Of a DNA stretch of 64,000 nt, positions 33,316 to 42,334 are shown piece after piece. Numbering within the stretch: position 1 is the first letter of the stretch; every line of letters starts with the position of its first letter. The stretch spans positions 124,001 through 188,000 of the forward strand of contig NZ_JACJTB010000001.1 in the NCBI RefSeq assembly GCF_014698475.1, in the 5' to 3' direction. The position numbers and the translations under genes were made by a program. The DNA is from Nostoc spongiaeforme FACHB-130. GTDB lineage: Bacteria; Cyanobacteriota; Cyanobacteriia; Cyanobacteriales; Nostocaceae. The notes beneath the pieces are model-generated. The model worked only from the letters and a program-made list of their open reading frames with translations, was not told where the DNA came from and did not search any database.

Positions 33316-34329
33316 ATGGAAGTTATTTTTAAGGTTATTCGACAGCAACAAAATTTTCTACCTGTGGTGCAAACTTACCCACTAGAGGTAGACCCTGGTA
33401 ATACAATCCTTGACTGTCTAAATCGCATTAAATGGGAGCAAGACGGTACATTAGCATTTCGCAAAAATTGCCGCAATACTATATGTGGTAGTTGTGCAAT
33501 GCGAATTAATGGGCGTTCGGCTTTAGCTTGTAAAGAAAACGTCGGAAGTGAAATAGCTAGATTACAGCAAATTCAATCTTTGACCAATACAGAAAATCCC
33601 AATTTAGAAATCACAGTTGCGCCCCTGGGTAACATGCCTGTGATTAAAGATTTAGTGGTAGATATGAGCAGTTTTTGGGATAATTTGGAAGCTATTGCTC
33701 CTTATGTTAGTACAGCAGCCAGACAAATTCCAGAACGAGAATTTTTACAAACACCCCAAGAGCGATCGCTTTTAGATCAAACTGGTAACTGTATTATGTG
33801 TGGTGCTTGTTATTCTGAATGCAACGCCCGCGAAGTGAATCCCGATTTTGTTGGCCCCCATGCTTTAGCTAAAGCCTATCGAATGGTTGCAGATTCTCGT
33901 GATAGTAATACAAAAAATCGCTTAGAAAATTACAACGAAGGTACTAAAGGAGTGTGGGGTTGCACTCGCTGTTTATATTGCGATTCCGTTTGTCCAATGG
34001 AAGTCGCCCCCCTCGAACAAATTACCAAAATTAAACAAGAAATTCTCTCTCATAAACCAACATCTGATACCCGTTCCCTTCGTCACCGCAAAGTTTTGGT
34101 GGAATTAGTCAAAGAAGGTGGCTGGATTGATGAACGCCAATTTGGTTTGCAAGTTGTGGGTAATTATTTCCGTGACTTAAGAGGATTATTAAGTCTCGCA
34201 CCTCTGGGATTAAGAATGATCGCCAAAGGAAAATTCCCCTTGTCTTTTGAACCATCAGAAGGGACAGAACAAGTGCGATCGCTCATTGAAGCGGTACAGA
34301 AAATTAAGGGAGTAGGGAATGGGGAGTAG
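33316..34329 (+). CDS. sdhB: Succinate dehydrogenase/fumarate reductase iron-sulfur subunit
   Basis: I place the start at the ATG 33316 (MEVIFKVIRQQQNFLPVVQT); the frame opens 16 codons earlier. The [2Fe-2S] site reads CRNTICGSCAMRINGRSALA, and the ferredoxin-like domain has CIMCGACYSEC and CTRCLYCDSVCP for the [4Fe-4S] and [3Fe-4S] clusters. It passes electrons from succinate to plastoquinone in the thylakoid membrane. The last codons (GVGNGE) run into the G-rich repeat that begins at 34310, so the C-terminus has been altered by the repeat. No sdhA lies nearby. Confidence 0.93.
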   Translation: MEVIFKVIRQQQNFLPVVQTYPLEVDPGNTILDCLNRIKWEQDGTLAFRKNCRNTICGSCAMRINGRSALACKENVGSEIARLQQIQSLTNTENPNLEITVAPLGNMPVIKDLVVDMSSFWDNLEAIAPYVSTAARQIPEREFLQTPQERSLLDQTGNCIMCGACYSECNAREVNPDFVGPHALAKAYRMVADSRDSNTKNRLENYNEGTKGVWGCTRCLYCDSVCPMEVAPLEQITKIKQEILSHKPTSDTRSLRHRKVLVELVKEGGWIDERQFGLQVVGNYFRDLRGLLSLAPLGLRMIAKGKFPLSFEPSEGTEQVRSLIEAVQKIKGVGNGE

Positions 34330-34494
34330 GGAGTGTGGGGAGAGAGGGGAGTGTGGGGAGTGTGGGGGGAAAGATTTCTTTACCATCCTCCCACCCTTCC
34401 CACCCCTCCCACACTTCCCACCCCTCATACCCCTAAACCCTATATCTAAAACCTTATTCCCCACTCCCAACTCCCAACTCCCAACTCCCTATTT
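34310..34494. repeat. G-rich/C-rich composite repeat downstream of sdhB
   Basis: GGGAGT and GTGGGGAGT units are followed by AAAGATTTCTTTACC and a long C-rich arm (CCTCCCACCCTTCCCACCCC), ending with three tandem CAACTCC units. The block 34349-34403 is almost the same as the one inside menC (around 9127-9190). The two arms are partly complementary. It fills the gap between the convergent sdhB and TolB-like genes. Confidence 0.8.
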
Positions 34495-35022
34495 TTATCG
34501 AGGATCTTGGGGTATATCCAAGGGTCGCCCAAAACGGTCATAAACTAAAATATCCCACTGCCCGTTATTACTCGACTCAAAGGCAATGCGACTACCATCA
34601 GCACTAATAGTCGGGTGACGAACTTCGGCTTGCAAATTATTAGTCAAATTGCGAGATTGACGGGTTTCGCGGTCATATAAAAAAATCGCCGATCGCCCTT
34701 GACGACTAGCCGCAAACACAACATAACGACCATCTTGGGACACGCTGGGGTGAGAGGCGATCGTATCTAAAGCATTTAAACCAGGTAAATCAATTAAATT
34801 GCGCGTCAGGGTATCAAACATATAAACATCTTGACTACCCCGGCGATCGCTAATAAAAACAATATATCTCCCAGAAGTTTGCGGATTTAACTCCGAAGCC
34901 AAACTATTCATACTCCGCCCCCCCGGATCAAACGGATAACTCACCAACCGGGGATAGCCAAAACAACCAGTTAGTAAACTACAGCAAGCAAATATAGGGA
35001 TAAAAATAGTACGTTTGGTCAT
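34495..35022 (-). CDS. TolB-like beta-propeller lipoprotein, copy A
   Basis: The 175-residue protein has a lipoprotein signal (MTKRTIFIPIFACCSLLTGC, lipobox LTGC). Three WD40-like/PD40 blades follow, of the form GRYIVFISDRRGSQDVYMFD, DGRYVVFAASRQGRSAIFLYD and DGSRIAFESSNNGQWDILVYD. A complete propeller needs more blades, so it may pair with itself or with the neighbouring paralogue. It lies 87 bp downstream of that paralogue on the same strand. A cell-envelope location is inferred; partner and function are unknown. Confidence 0.85.
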   Translation of the reverse strand: MTKRTIFIPIFACCSLLTGCFGYPRLVSYPFDPGGRSMNSLASELNPQTSGRYIVFISDRRGSQDVYMFDTLTRNLIDLPGLNALDTIASHPSVSQDGRYVVFAASRQGRSAIFLYDRETRQSRNLTNNLQAEVRHPTISADGSRIAFESSNNGQWDILVYDRFGRPLDIPQDPR

Positions 35023-35109
35023 TAGTCAATAGTCATTTGTCCTTTGTGAATTTCCCCTCATCTCCCTGTCTCCCTTGTCTTCCTTGTCCCCCAAATCTCT
35101 CTTATCTCC

Positions 35110-35673
35110 TCAATTCGTCGGTGCATCCACCGTCGCCCCATTGGGAATATCTAATTCAATATTCGGACCACGGTCTAAAACTTCAATATCCCATTGACCA
35201 CGGCTGGCTGTTTCAAACACAACATAGCGTCCATTAGGGCTAATCCCAGGACTTCGCACCCAGCCACGATAGGCAGGTGTGAGAATTTGCGACTGTTGTA
35301 TGGCGCGATCGTAAAGGGCTACCACTGGTCTACCTTGGTCGCTCGTTAAATAAACAATATAACGCCCTGTATAGCTCAAGCTAGGGCTTTCACTAATCGT
35401 TTCTGGTCGATTTAAACCCGGAGTTCTCACAAATGTTTGCTGTTGCAAATCATATATGAGCAATTGGTGACTACCATTACGATTTGAAACAAACGCCAAG
35501 AACCGACCGTTACCACTTAACGTCGGTTGTTCTTCTGTATAACGGCTGTTTAACGAAGTCGGCCTCAGGGGAATCTCACTGGCACCACAAGATACAAGTA
35601 AGCTACTCAAGCCAAAAATCAGGCTCCAATGAATCGGTCTTTGGAGCCACACAATAGGCGTAAATTTTTTCAC
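35110..35673 (-). CDS. TolB-like beta-propeller lipoprotein, copy B
   Basis: The 187-residue protein starts with a signal region ending in the lipobox LVSC. It has three PD40-type blades (NGRFLAFVSNRNGSHQLLIYD, then TGRYIVYLTSDQGRPVVALYD, then NGRYVVFETASRGQWDIEVLD, each about 50 residues apart). It matches copy A blade for blade, so the two arose by tandem duplication. As in copy A there are too few blades for a closed ring. It would be anchored in the outer or plasma membrane; function unknown. Confidence 0.83.
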   Translation of the reverse strand: MKKFTPIVWLQRPIHWSLIFGLSSLLVSCGASEIPLRPTSLNSRYTEEQPTLSGNGRFLAFVSNRNGSHQLLIYDLQQQTFVRTPGLNRPETISESPSLSYTGRYIVYLTSDQGRPVVALYDRAIQQSQILTPAYRGWVRSPGISPNGRYVVFETASRGQWDIEVLDRGPNIELDIPNGATVDAPTN

Positions 35674-35724
35674 CTCTACTGTTATTTTTTACATCGCCTC
35701 TAGCTTACATCCATCCCACCAGTT

Positions 35725-36642
35725 TTAGACATCATCAAAATTAGTTGAATTATCCGATTCATCATCAGACTGGTCAATTGGCTTGTATGGAACGTAATCT
35801 GCGGGGATGACATCATCATCTACACTTTCGCGGCGTGAACTTGTCTCAGCAGATGGACGACGCTTTCTGGGTCTAGCCGGAACATCATCTTCCCGGCTTT
35901 CAGGACGCTGATTACCGTTACTTCCACGACGCGCAGGTTTTCTCCCTTCATCACTGGGACTTTCCCAATCATCTACCTGTCTTGTGGAAGCAGAACCCCA
36001 ACTTCCTTCATCTTCATATCTCTCAGTGGAACGGCTATTGGAACGAGTAGAAGTCCGGCGACGATTTTTATCAGTTGTGTCTGTCCGTTCATTGCTCGGA
36101 CGACGATTGGAGCGACGGGGTGGTTGCTCCTCATTGTAGTCATCACGGGATGAGCGTTCATCTCTGCTACCCCGAATTCTAGGACGTGCTGGAGGTTCTT
36201 CTTCCTCATAAGGTAGTGGTTCGTACTCGTCTTCTACCTCAGCTTCATAGTCTTTGCGCGACCTCCTATTATATGAATAGTTATCGCTGACTTCCCGTTC
36301 TCTATCCACAATTGGAGTGTTGCGCTTGGCTTGCTGAGTAGCAATGCTACGTAGGCGAATACTTTCCACCGCAAAAAACACCGTTGTTCCCACCAACAGC
36401 AATTGACCAAATTGCAAAATTGGGTCTAACCGCCATCCTTGGAAAATCAAAATAAAGCCGCAGAGTAAACCTACAGCCGCAAAAAAGATATCTTGATCTC
36501 GTGAAAGTTCTGGGCGTACAGTCCGCATAAAATACAGTGCTGCCCCAGCCACAGCCAGGAAAATTCCTAGAATACTGGCTGAGTTCGTTCCCACATTGAC
36601 CTGAGCCAGAACACTGGCTGAGTTCAGCCCAAAATTTAGCAT
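35725..36642 (-). CDS. ycf66: Ycf66-family protein
   Basis: The 305-residue protein has an N-terminal membrane part of three or four helices (SASILGIFLAVAGAALYFM, IFFAAVGLLCGFILIFQGW, LDPILQFGQLLLVGTTVFFAV) matching Ycf66. A long, charged, disordered tail rich in Arg, Asp, Ser and Glu follows (about 110-305). The family occurs in cyanobacteria and chloroplasts of lower plants; its role is not settled. It lies 256 bp downstream of psbX on the same strand, a conserved neighbourhood in Nostocales. Confidence 0.9.
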   Translation of the reverse strand: MLNFGLNSASVLAQVNVGTNSASILGIFLAVAGAALYFMRTVRPELSRDQDIFFAAVGLLCGFILIFQGWRLDPILQFGQLLLVGTTVFFAVESIRLRSIATQQAKRNTPIVDREREVSDNYSYNRRSRKDYEAEVEDEYEPLPYEEEEPPARPRIRGSRDERSSRDDYNEEQPPRRSNRRPSNERTDTTDKNRRRTSTRSNSRSTERYEDEGSWGSASTRQVDDWESPSDEGRKPARRGSNGNQRPESREDDVPARPRKRRPSAETSSRRESVDDDVIPADYVPYKPIDQSDDESDNSTNFDDV

Positions 36643-36898
36643 TGTTCTTTATCCCAATATCACAATCTATGTTAGCGAGTCAAAATTAAAATCACTACTT
36701 TAATTAATCACAATATAGTTGAGCTTCACGGCTTTTGGCTCAGAAGGTCTGAAGCTTTTTAATCATTGCCAGCCAAAAAAATTTGTATCTGTCAGCTAAG
36801 TATACCCTGTCCTCACAAGGAAGATTGCTAATGTGAATGCAATTAGGTAATTAGCTGACAGAATACTGGTCTTAGAGTCTAATTGACTCGACAAAAGA

Positions 36899-37018
36899 TT
36901 AAGAACGTTGGATTTTATCTTTTTGGCTAATGAAAATTAGCCCAACAGTAGCAGGGATAACAACGATCGCAGTACCCCAAGCCAGACTCCAAAGAAAATT
37001 TGCTAAAGATGGTGTCAT
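36899..37018 (-). CDS. psbX: Photosystem II protein PsbX
   Basis: The 39-residue frame reads MTPSLANFLWSLAWGTAIVV followed by IPATVGLIFISQKDKIQRS, which matches PsbX over its full length: one membrane helix and a basic lumen/stroma end. PsbX is a small intrinsic subunit of photosystem II near cytochrome b559. The ATG at 37018 is the only fitting start, preceded by GGTTGAGAACA. It lies upstream of ycf66 on the same strand. Confidence 0.93.
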   Translation of the reverse strand: MTPSLANFLWSLAWGTAIVVIPATVGLIFISQKDKIQRS

Positions 37019-37411
37019 TGTTCTCAACCTTTTTTTACACACTTCATCATAATTCTAATAGTGTAGTACTTCCTTGAGAAGCCTTTTGGCATAAGCTTTA
37101 AAACCAGAAAATTCAGGCTAGGGGCTAGGGATGAATATTTATCGCTCCGTATTTCCTGCAACTAGACACAAATTATTTTCACAAAAATCTCTAAAAATCT
37201 TAATATTTAGCCAAAGTGGTGCTTTTGTATTGATTGTGACCAATTTTAGCGGAATGGTCAACGTCGCCAGATTTATCTGTGGAGTCAATCTAAAATCCAA
37301 AATTGGTTGACTGGCATTTGCCATAAAATATATCTATAAGCTTTACAAACCTTCAAACTTTCTTATTTACTTCTCGGAATTTTCTTCGTTCAAAAATAGT
37401 AGCGCAAACAG
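37019..37411. other. psbX-yggT divergent intergenic region
   Basis: This 393-bp AT-rich region holds the promoters of the divergent psbX and yggT genes. I see no further gene or clear motif. Confidence 0.45.
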
Positions 37412-37705
37412 ATGACTGGTGTTAACTTGACCATTTGGACTCTCGGCCCCCTGTTGGGACTGATGACATTTCTCTTTATTTTCCGCATTGTTCTGACTTG
37501 GTATCCCCAAGCCGACTTAAATAAGTTGCCCTTTAATCTCATAGCTTGGCCGACAGAGCCATTTTTAGTACCTTTACGTAAGCTAGTACCACCAATAGGC
37601 GGGGTGGACATTACCCCAATTATTTGGGTAGGGATTTTCAGCTTGCTGCGGGAAGTTCTCTTAGGTCAGCAAGGATTAATCACGATGATGTCTCATGCCA
37701 GCTAG
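37412..37705 (+). CDS. YggT-family protein (Ycf19)
   Basis: The 97-residue membrane protein shows the YggT/Ycf19 pattern: a helix with FIFRIVLTWYPQ, the loop WPTEPFLVPLRKLVPPIGG and a second helix ITPIIWVGIFSLLREVL. The family (CCB3 in plants) acts in heme attachment to cytochrome b6 in chloroplasts, so a role in b6f maturation is possible. It stands alone; HIP1-rich sequence follows. Confidence 0.9.
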   Translation: MTGVNLTIWTLGPLLGLMTFLFIFRIVLTWYPQADLNKLPFNLIAWPTEPFLVPLRKLVPPIGGVDITPIIWVGIFSLLREVLLGQQGLITMMSHAS

Positions 37706-37869
37706 GGGATAGGGGAGGATGCGATCGCTCAATTATGGATCATATTTGGGAAGGGCGATCGCAATCAAACACAAAAAATCTCAAAAGTCAGGCTGGCTCA
37801 CAAGAACCTCCAAAAACCATTGCGAGAGTTTCGCTCCATAATCTCTATTTTGTCTGCACCAAAGTAGTT

Positions 37870-38604
37870 TTAGCCGTCGCCATCACGATTTATCTCACGC
37901 TCAATAATTTCTTTGACAAACTCTGGCAGTTCCTTTCTTATACTGATAGCTCTTTGCTTGAGTTTTTCATAAATCTCAATATCGTTACTTTCCCAAAGAA
38001 GGTCTATTCTTCTAACTGGACGCATTGCAATATGCTCATAGTTTTCTGGGTATGCCCAGTAGCATGACAAGCAAATCAACTTATCTTTGATGTTCTTCCA
38101 ATTTTCACAATGTTCACATGACCAGGATTTAGCTCGGTTAGCAGAACCACAAAGCAACATAAAGTTTTCTGGATCTATATCTGGCTCACCATCAACTTCA
38201 AAAGGGACACGATGATCAATTTGTAACTCCCGTTCATCTACCACTTCAAGATAAATAAAACACTTACATCCGTATCTGCTGATCAGCACCTCTTTAATCT
38301 GCTTAGATAAACCTGTCCTTCCAGAAAGACGAGTGAATCTTGCCTTGCTAATATCTCCAAACCGATATGCAGCTATTTTTCTACCGTCACTTCCTGTAAC
38401 GCGAAAAGTCTCCAACGGGATACCATTTTCTCTAACGTCCCTAGCAGCTCTTGGAGGATGGTTATAACCGTAGGTTTCTTTCAATTCCTCAGTTGTGATA
38501 AATCCGTGTTGCAAAATATGATCAATAACAGCCCTTGGTCTTTTCGCCTTTATTGAGCGGCAAAGTTTTAAGAAGTCATCTGGTAGCTGCTGCGAATTCT
38601 CCAT
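37870..38604 (-). CDS. HNH endonuclease, probable type II restriction enzyme
   Basis: The 244-residue protein carries an HNH motif: ELQIDHRVPFEVDGE (Asp130-His131), DPENFMLL (Asn147) and GSANRAKSW, supported by a zinc-ribbon CEHC...CLSC (Cys163, 166, 178, 181). The N-terminal 100 residues include a winged-helix-like part (HILQHGFITTEELKETYGY). It overlaps the upstream adenine methylase gene by 29 bp on the same strand, which strongly suggests a restriction-modification pair. The recognition sequence cannot be read from the protein. Confidence 0.82.
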   Translation of the reverse strand: MENSQQLPDDFLKLCRSIKAKRPRAVIDHILQHGFITTEELKETYGYNHPPRAARDVRENGIPLETFRVTGSDGRKIAAYRFGDISKARFTRLSGRTGLSKQIKEVLISRYGCKCFIYLEVVDERELQIDHRVPFEVDGEPDIDPENFMLLCGSANRAKSWSCEHCENWKNIKDKLICLSCYWAYPENYEHIAMRPVRRIDLLWESNDIEIYEKLKQRAISIRKELPEFVKEIIEREINRDGDG

Positions 38605-39523
38605 GTTTTTCCAAGAGGCTTAGTTGCTTTGGTTTTTTGCCAATATAGCTGAAATCTTTGATTTGAGGATTCATCTTGCTTCTAGATAAACTGGGCGACA
38701 AGTACAATGATTCAACGGTGGTTTCTTTTTTGCCAAGCAGTGTAGACTGTGATGATCTTCCAACTTCGATTTCGATTCTTTCAAGACTTAAGCTCAGAGG
38801 AAGAACCTTGCCGAAAGTCTTATCACCTAGCTTACCGTCGTAACTAATAGCAAACACGGCTCCTTTTCGATTTAGCTGTTCAATAGCTAAGACAAAATCA
38901 TCGAAATCTATTCCAGATAAATATCTTGAATCTCTTTTTCCACATACCCCTTGATACGGGGGATCAATATAGATGAAATCACTATCCTGAATTTGCTCTA
39001 ATACTTCTCTATAATCAAAACTTGTAAACTTGCATCTGCCTTTTAGGAGACTGGATACACCTGCTATATTTTTTTTCATTGTCTCAGGTCGTGTTCCTTT
39101 TCGCCTTTTATCTGGGCTTTGGTTAAATAAACCCTCTGAATTATAACGGACTGAACCTTTAACACATCTTGCTAGCAAGTAAAGGAATAATTTCGGATCA
39201 TTAGTCTTATTAAATTGTGTTCTGACTTCAAAATAATGAGCTATGGAATCGGTATGTTGCTCATTCCATAGTTCTGAATAAAAATCTGCTATTTCGTTTG
39301 GATTTTCTATTGCTAGTTCTAGTAGTTCAATTAGAGGCTTATTCAGATCATTGAGCCAAAAACTGTGGGCAATTCGATTTGCAGATGTAGCCACGCTAAT
39401 TGCGCCAGTGCCAGCAAAAGGCTCTACCAATCTATTGATCTTTTTAGGAAGGAACGAGAGGATATGCTTTGCTAAATTCCTCTTGCTACCTTGATATTGA
39501 ATGAAATGAGGTAGATTTGCCAT
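38576..39523 (-). CDS. DNA N6-adenine methyltransferase (D12/Dam class)
   Basis: I choose the ATG at 39523 (MANLPHFIQYQGSKRNLAKH); the frame opens 13 codons earlier with a cysteine-rich stretch unlike the family. The SAM-binding motif FAGTGAISV (36-44) and the catalytic DPPYQG (187-192) are present in the order of the D12 class, as in Dam and type II M.MboII-like enzymes. The helical target-recognition region lies between. The last codons overlap the HNH nuclease gene, and the methylase comes first, so protection would be made before cutting. Confidence 0.88.
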   Translation of the reverse strand: MANLPHFIQYQGSKRNLAKHILSFLPKKINRLVEPFAGTGAISVATSANRIAHSFWLNDLNKPLIELLELAIENPNEIADFYSELWNEQHTDSIAHYFEVRTQFNKTNDPKLFLYLLARCVKGSVRYNSEGLFNQSPDKRRKGTRPETMKKNIAGVSSLLKGRCKFTSFDYREVLEQIQDSDFIYIDPPYQGVCGKRDSRYLSGIDFDDFVLAIEQLNRKGAVFAISYDGKLGDKTFGKVLPLSLSLERIEIEVGRSSQSTLLGKKETTVESLYLSPSLSRSKMNPQIKDFSYIGKKPKQLSLLEKHGEFAAATR

Positions 39524-39663
39524 CACAACACAATAACAAATAATCTTGAGGCAGAACATCAACTAAACTGAATGCGTGAATGGTAAAGGGACAGGTAGTG
39601 AACTGAAAATAAGATATTTCTCAGCCTTTTACGCCTTCCCTTTACCTTCTATTTCCTAATCTC

Positions 39664-41007
39664 CTAAAGTTTCATTTCTTGAATGAAATTGGTGTAAACA
39701 TTGCCTTGTAAAAACTGTTGGTTTTCCATAATTCTTTGATGAAAACCAATAGTTGTTGGTAGTCCCGTAATAGCACACTCCCGCAGGGCGCGTTTCATCC
39801 TGGTAATAGCAGTGGCACGATCTGGCCCCCAAACGATAAGCTTACCAATTAAAGAATCGTAGTAGGGGGGAATTTGGTAATCGGTGTAAACGTGGGAATC
39901 AATTCGCACGCCAGGGCCACCGGGGGGAAGATAACCGCTAATGCGTCCTGGGGCGGGACGGAAGTCGTGGTCTGGGTCTTCAGCGTTGATGCGGCATTCT
40001 ATGGCATGACCACGCAAAATTACTTGGTCTTGAGTTAGCCTGAGTCTTTCGCCTTGAGCCACCCGAATTTGTTCGGCTACTAAGTCCACACCAGTAATCA
40101 TTTCGGTGACAGGATGCTCTACTTGAATGCGGGTGTTCATTTCCATAAAGTAGAAGTTACCCGACCGATCTAAGAGAAATTCAATCGTACCTGCTCCAGT
40201 AAAGTTAATAAACTGGGCAGCTTTGACCGCAGCTTGTCCCATTTTCTCGCGCAGGTCTGGATCAAGGGCCGGACTAGGGGCTTCTTCTAATAATTTTTGG
40301 TTGCGGCGTTGAATAGAACAATCCCGTTCACCCAAGTGAATCACATTGCCATAGTTATCTGCCAAAATTTGAAATTCAATATGGCGGGGACGTTCAATAA
40401 ATTTTTCGATATAAACGCCGGAATTACCAAAGGCTGCACCAGCTTCACCTTGAGCAGCTAAAAACAGTTTGACAAATTCTTCTTCCGAACGTACTAAGCG
40501 CATCCCCCGTCCACCGCCGCCAGCCGTGGCTTTAATCATCACGGGATAGCCAATTTCTTTCGCCAGTGCTAATCCTTCTTGCTCTGACTCGACTAAACCA
40601 TCACTCCCCGGTACTGTTGGCACTCCAGCTTTTTGCATGGTTTCTTTGGCTGTGGATTTATCTCCCATCAAGCGAATTGCTTCTGGAGTCGGGCCAATAA
40701 ATGCAATATGATGATCTGCACAAATTTCGGCAAATTTGGCATTTTCTGACAAAAAACCATAGCCAGGATGAATGGCAGTGGCATTCCGGGTCAAGGCGGC
40801 AGCAATGATGTTGGGAATATTTAAATAACTTTTACTGCTGGCAGGCTCACCAATACAAACGGCTTCATCAGCCAGCTGCACATGGAGCGCATTCCGATCA
40901 ACAGTGGAGTGAACCGCAACAGTCGCTATTCCCATTTCTTCACAGGCGCGGAGAATACGAAGGGCGATTTCTCCCCGATTAGCAATTAGTATTTTGTCAA
41001 ACTTCAT
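39664..41007 (-). CDS. accC: Acetyl-CoA carboxylase biotin carboxylase subunit
   Basis: The 447-residue protein is full length and starts [23 protein letters not shown]-grasp features are in order: [36 protein letters not shown] (glycine-rich loop), [40 protein letters not shown] (catalytic Glu/Arg region) and [12 protein letters not shown]. It carboxylates biotin on AccB for fatty-acid synthesis in the cytosol. Its leader is long (434 bp to the tRNA-Leu) and contains a strongly structured segment. Confidence 0.97.
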   Translation of the reverse strand: MKFDKILIANRGEIALRILRACEEMGIATVAVHSTVDRNALHVQLADEAVCIGEPASSKSYLNIPNIIAAALTRNATAIHPGYGFLSENAKFAEICADHHIAFIGPTPEAIRLMGDKSTAKETMQKAGVPTVPGSDGLVESEQEGLALAKEIGYPVMIKATAGGGGRGMRLVRSEEEFVKLFLAAQGEAGAAFGNSGVYIEKFIERPRHIEFQILADNYGNVIHLGERDCSIQRRNQKLLEEAPSPALDPDLREKMGQAAVKAAQFINFTGAGTIEFLLDRSGNFYFMEMNTRIQVEHPVTEMITGVDLVAEQIRVAQGERLRLTQDQVILRGHAIECRINAEDPDHDFRPAPGRISGYLPPGGPGVRIDSHVYTDYQIPPYYDSLIGKLIVWGPDRATAITRMKRALRECAITGLPTTIGFHQRIMENQQFLQGNVYTNFIQEMKL

Positions 41008-41120
41008 TTTGGAGTTTCGATATTAGTACCAGTAGATTGACATTTTCTCTTATCTGATTTGCAACAAAGCTTTGACTTGGTTACAAATGACAATGAGAGT
41101 TTTTTCAGCAGCATCCTGAG

Positions 41121-41275
41121 CAGTATATATACGCCCTTCGCAGTTTCACAAAGGTCAGGACTGCCAGGGAGTCTCTACGGGTCTTAACCAGATTAACAGC
41201 TTCACATCTGCTTGTCTGTGCCAGTTTCCCGAACGAGGCTGTGGTGAGTGCGGAACATCTTAAAGTAGCTATACC
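41121..41275. ncRNA. Candidate rod-shaped structured RNA (6S-like) upstream of accC
   Basis: The segment is richer in G+C than its surroundings and forms a long imperfect inverted repeat. GTATATATAC (about 41123-41132) pairs with GTAGCTATAC (41265-41274), TTCGCAGTTTCAC (41138-41150) pairs loosely with GTGGTGAGTGCGGAA, and a perfect apical stem CAGAT (41189-41193)/ATCTG (41206-41210) caps it. A rod with internal bulges and a closing stem is the form of 6S RNA. It could equally be a structured leader of accC. I cannot settle strand or identity from sequence alone. Confidence 0.4.
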
Positions 41276-41440
41276 CCTTTTAATATCACTTGTGGCGCTA
41301 TTACATTTCTGTTAGTCTGATATCCACCTTCGGGAAAGTTGCGAACATGTTCACTTAAATTTTTGGTAAATTTTGCAAAATTAGATATTACCTTACTATA
41401 ATCACTTTGTTGTGCTATATTAGTTCTTCAGTGAACTCTC

Positions 41441-41521
41441 GCGGATGTGGCGGAATTGGTATACGCGCACGCTTGAGGTGCGTGTGGCTTTGCCTTGCGA
41501 GTTCGAGTCTCGCCATCCGCA
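41441..41521 (+). tRNA. tRNA-Leu (GAG)
   Basis: Acceptor arms GCGGATG and CATCCGC pair fully, with discriminator A at 41521. The anticodon stem CACGC/GCGTG encloses TTGAGGT, anticodon GAG. The D-arm (GGCGGAATTGGTATAC) and the T-arm (GCGAG/CTCGC around TTCGAGT) are canonical, and the variable arm is extended as in class II tRNAs. CCA is not encoded. Confidence 0.95.
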
Positions 41522-41534
41522 TTTTTGATGAAAA

Positions 41535-41570
41535 GGGAACAGGGAAGACTTCGACAACCTTCCTGTTTCC
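41535..41570 (+). terminator. Hairpin after tRNA-Leu
   Basis: GGGAACAGGGAAG (41535-41547) and CTTCCTGTTTCC (41559-41570) pair over about 12 bases, 14 bp after the tRNA. There is no good T-run, so it may be a processing stem rather than a strict terminator. Confidence 0.45.
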
Positions 41571-41704
41571 GCCCCGCAAGGGCTTGGTCAATGGTTACAA
41601 GTGAATGGTCAATAGTTAAGCAATGCCTAACTACTGATTATCAGCTTTGAACTATTGACTTTTTTTGTGCTTTTATAGAGATAGATGAACTTTTGTAAAT
41701 AAAA

Positions 41705-42334
41705 TTGACTGCTATTTTTACTCTGACGAACAATCCCGCGCTGCCAACAGCTTGGCACCGTCTAACTCCGATTTGGCAAGGAGACGAAGAAGTTATCCAA
41801 AAGAGTTTACCCCACACACAGTTAGCTCCTGCTTGGCAACTGCTGTTGTTGGGGGATGGTTCCCCGACTCGGCATTTAGAATTGCTGACGGGTGAACCAA
41901 CAGAAGTAGATGTGATTGATATGTCATTGATTGGCACTGATTTAGATGATGCGCCTGATTTAATTCAAGCTGTGCCAGGGCCAAGACTGCGCCGCCAGGT
42001 GTGGTTGCGTACTGCATCGGGGCAGAGATTGGCTTATGCGACATCTTGGTGGGAAGCCAGCCATGTAGATGAGTATTTACAAAATCGTTCGTTGCCAATT
42101 TGGGCGAGTTTGGCACGTCTCCGCACAGAGTTATATCGGGATGTGCGCGGTATTTACTATGGCAACTCGGCGGCGTTGGAGTCTGGTTTTGATGTGCCTG
42201 GGCCGTTTTGGGGTCGTCACTACTTGTTTTGGCATCATGGACAACCGCTAACTTTAATTTATGAGGTGTTTTCGCCGTATTTAACCAAGTATTTGGGGCC
42301 GATGCAGTTGAGTGGGACGAATGGCAAAGTGTAG
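41705..42334 (+). CDS. Chorismate lyase (4-hydroxybenzoate synthesis)
   Basis: The 209-residue protein resembles the cyanobacterial chorismate pyruvate-lyase family (DUF98; Synechocystis Sll1797). Conserved parts are GDGSPTRHLELLTGEPTEVD, RRQVWLRTASGQRLAYATSWW and RGIYYGNSAALE. It releases pyruvate from chorismate to give 4-hydroxybenzoate, the plastoquinone head-group precursor. The only start that covers the N-terminal domain is TTG at 41705; the next ATG lies about 70 codons in. No strong ribosome-binding site is visible, so expression may be low. It draws on the same chorismate pool as menF. Confidence 0.85.
   Translation: MTAIFTLTNNPALPTAWHRLTPIWQGDEEVIQKSLPHTQLAPAWQLLLLGDGSPTRHLELLTGEPTEVDVIDMSLIGTDLDDAPDLIQAVPGPRLRRQVWLRTASGQRLAYATSWWEASHVDEYLQNRSLPIWASLARLRTELYRDVRGIYYGNSAALESGFDVPGPFWGRHYLFWHHGQPLTLIYEVFSPYLTKYLGPMQLSGTNGKV

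Noticed and set aside
34319-34543. Gly/Pro-rich frames on both strands over the sdhB 3' repeat
   Set aside because: They translate simple GGGGAGT repeats and carry no protein signal.
37139-37324. 61-codon reverse frame between psbX and yggT
   Set aside because: No family-like features; it would occupy the yggT/psbX promoter region.
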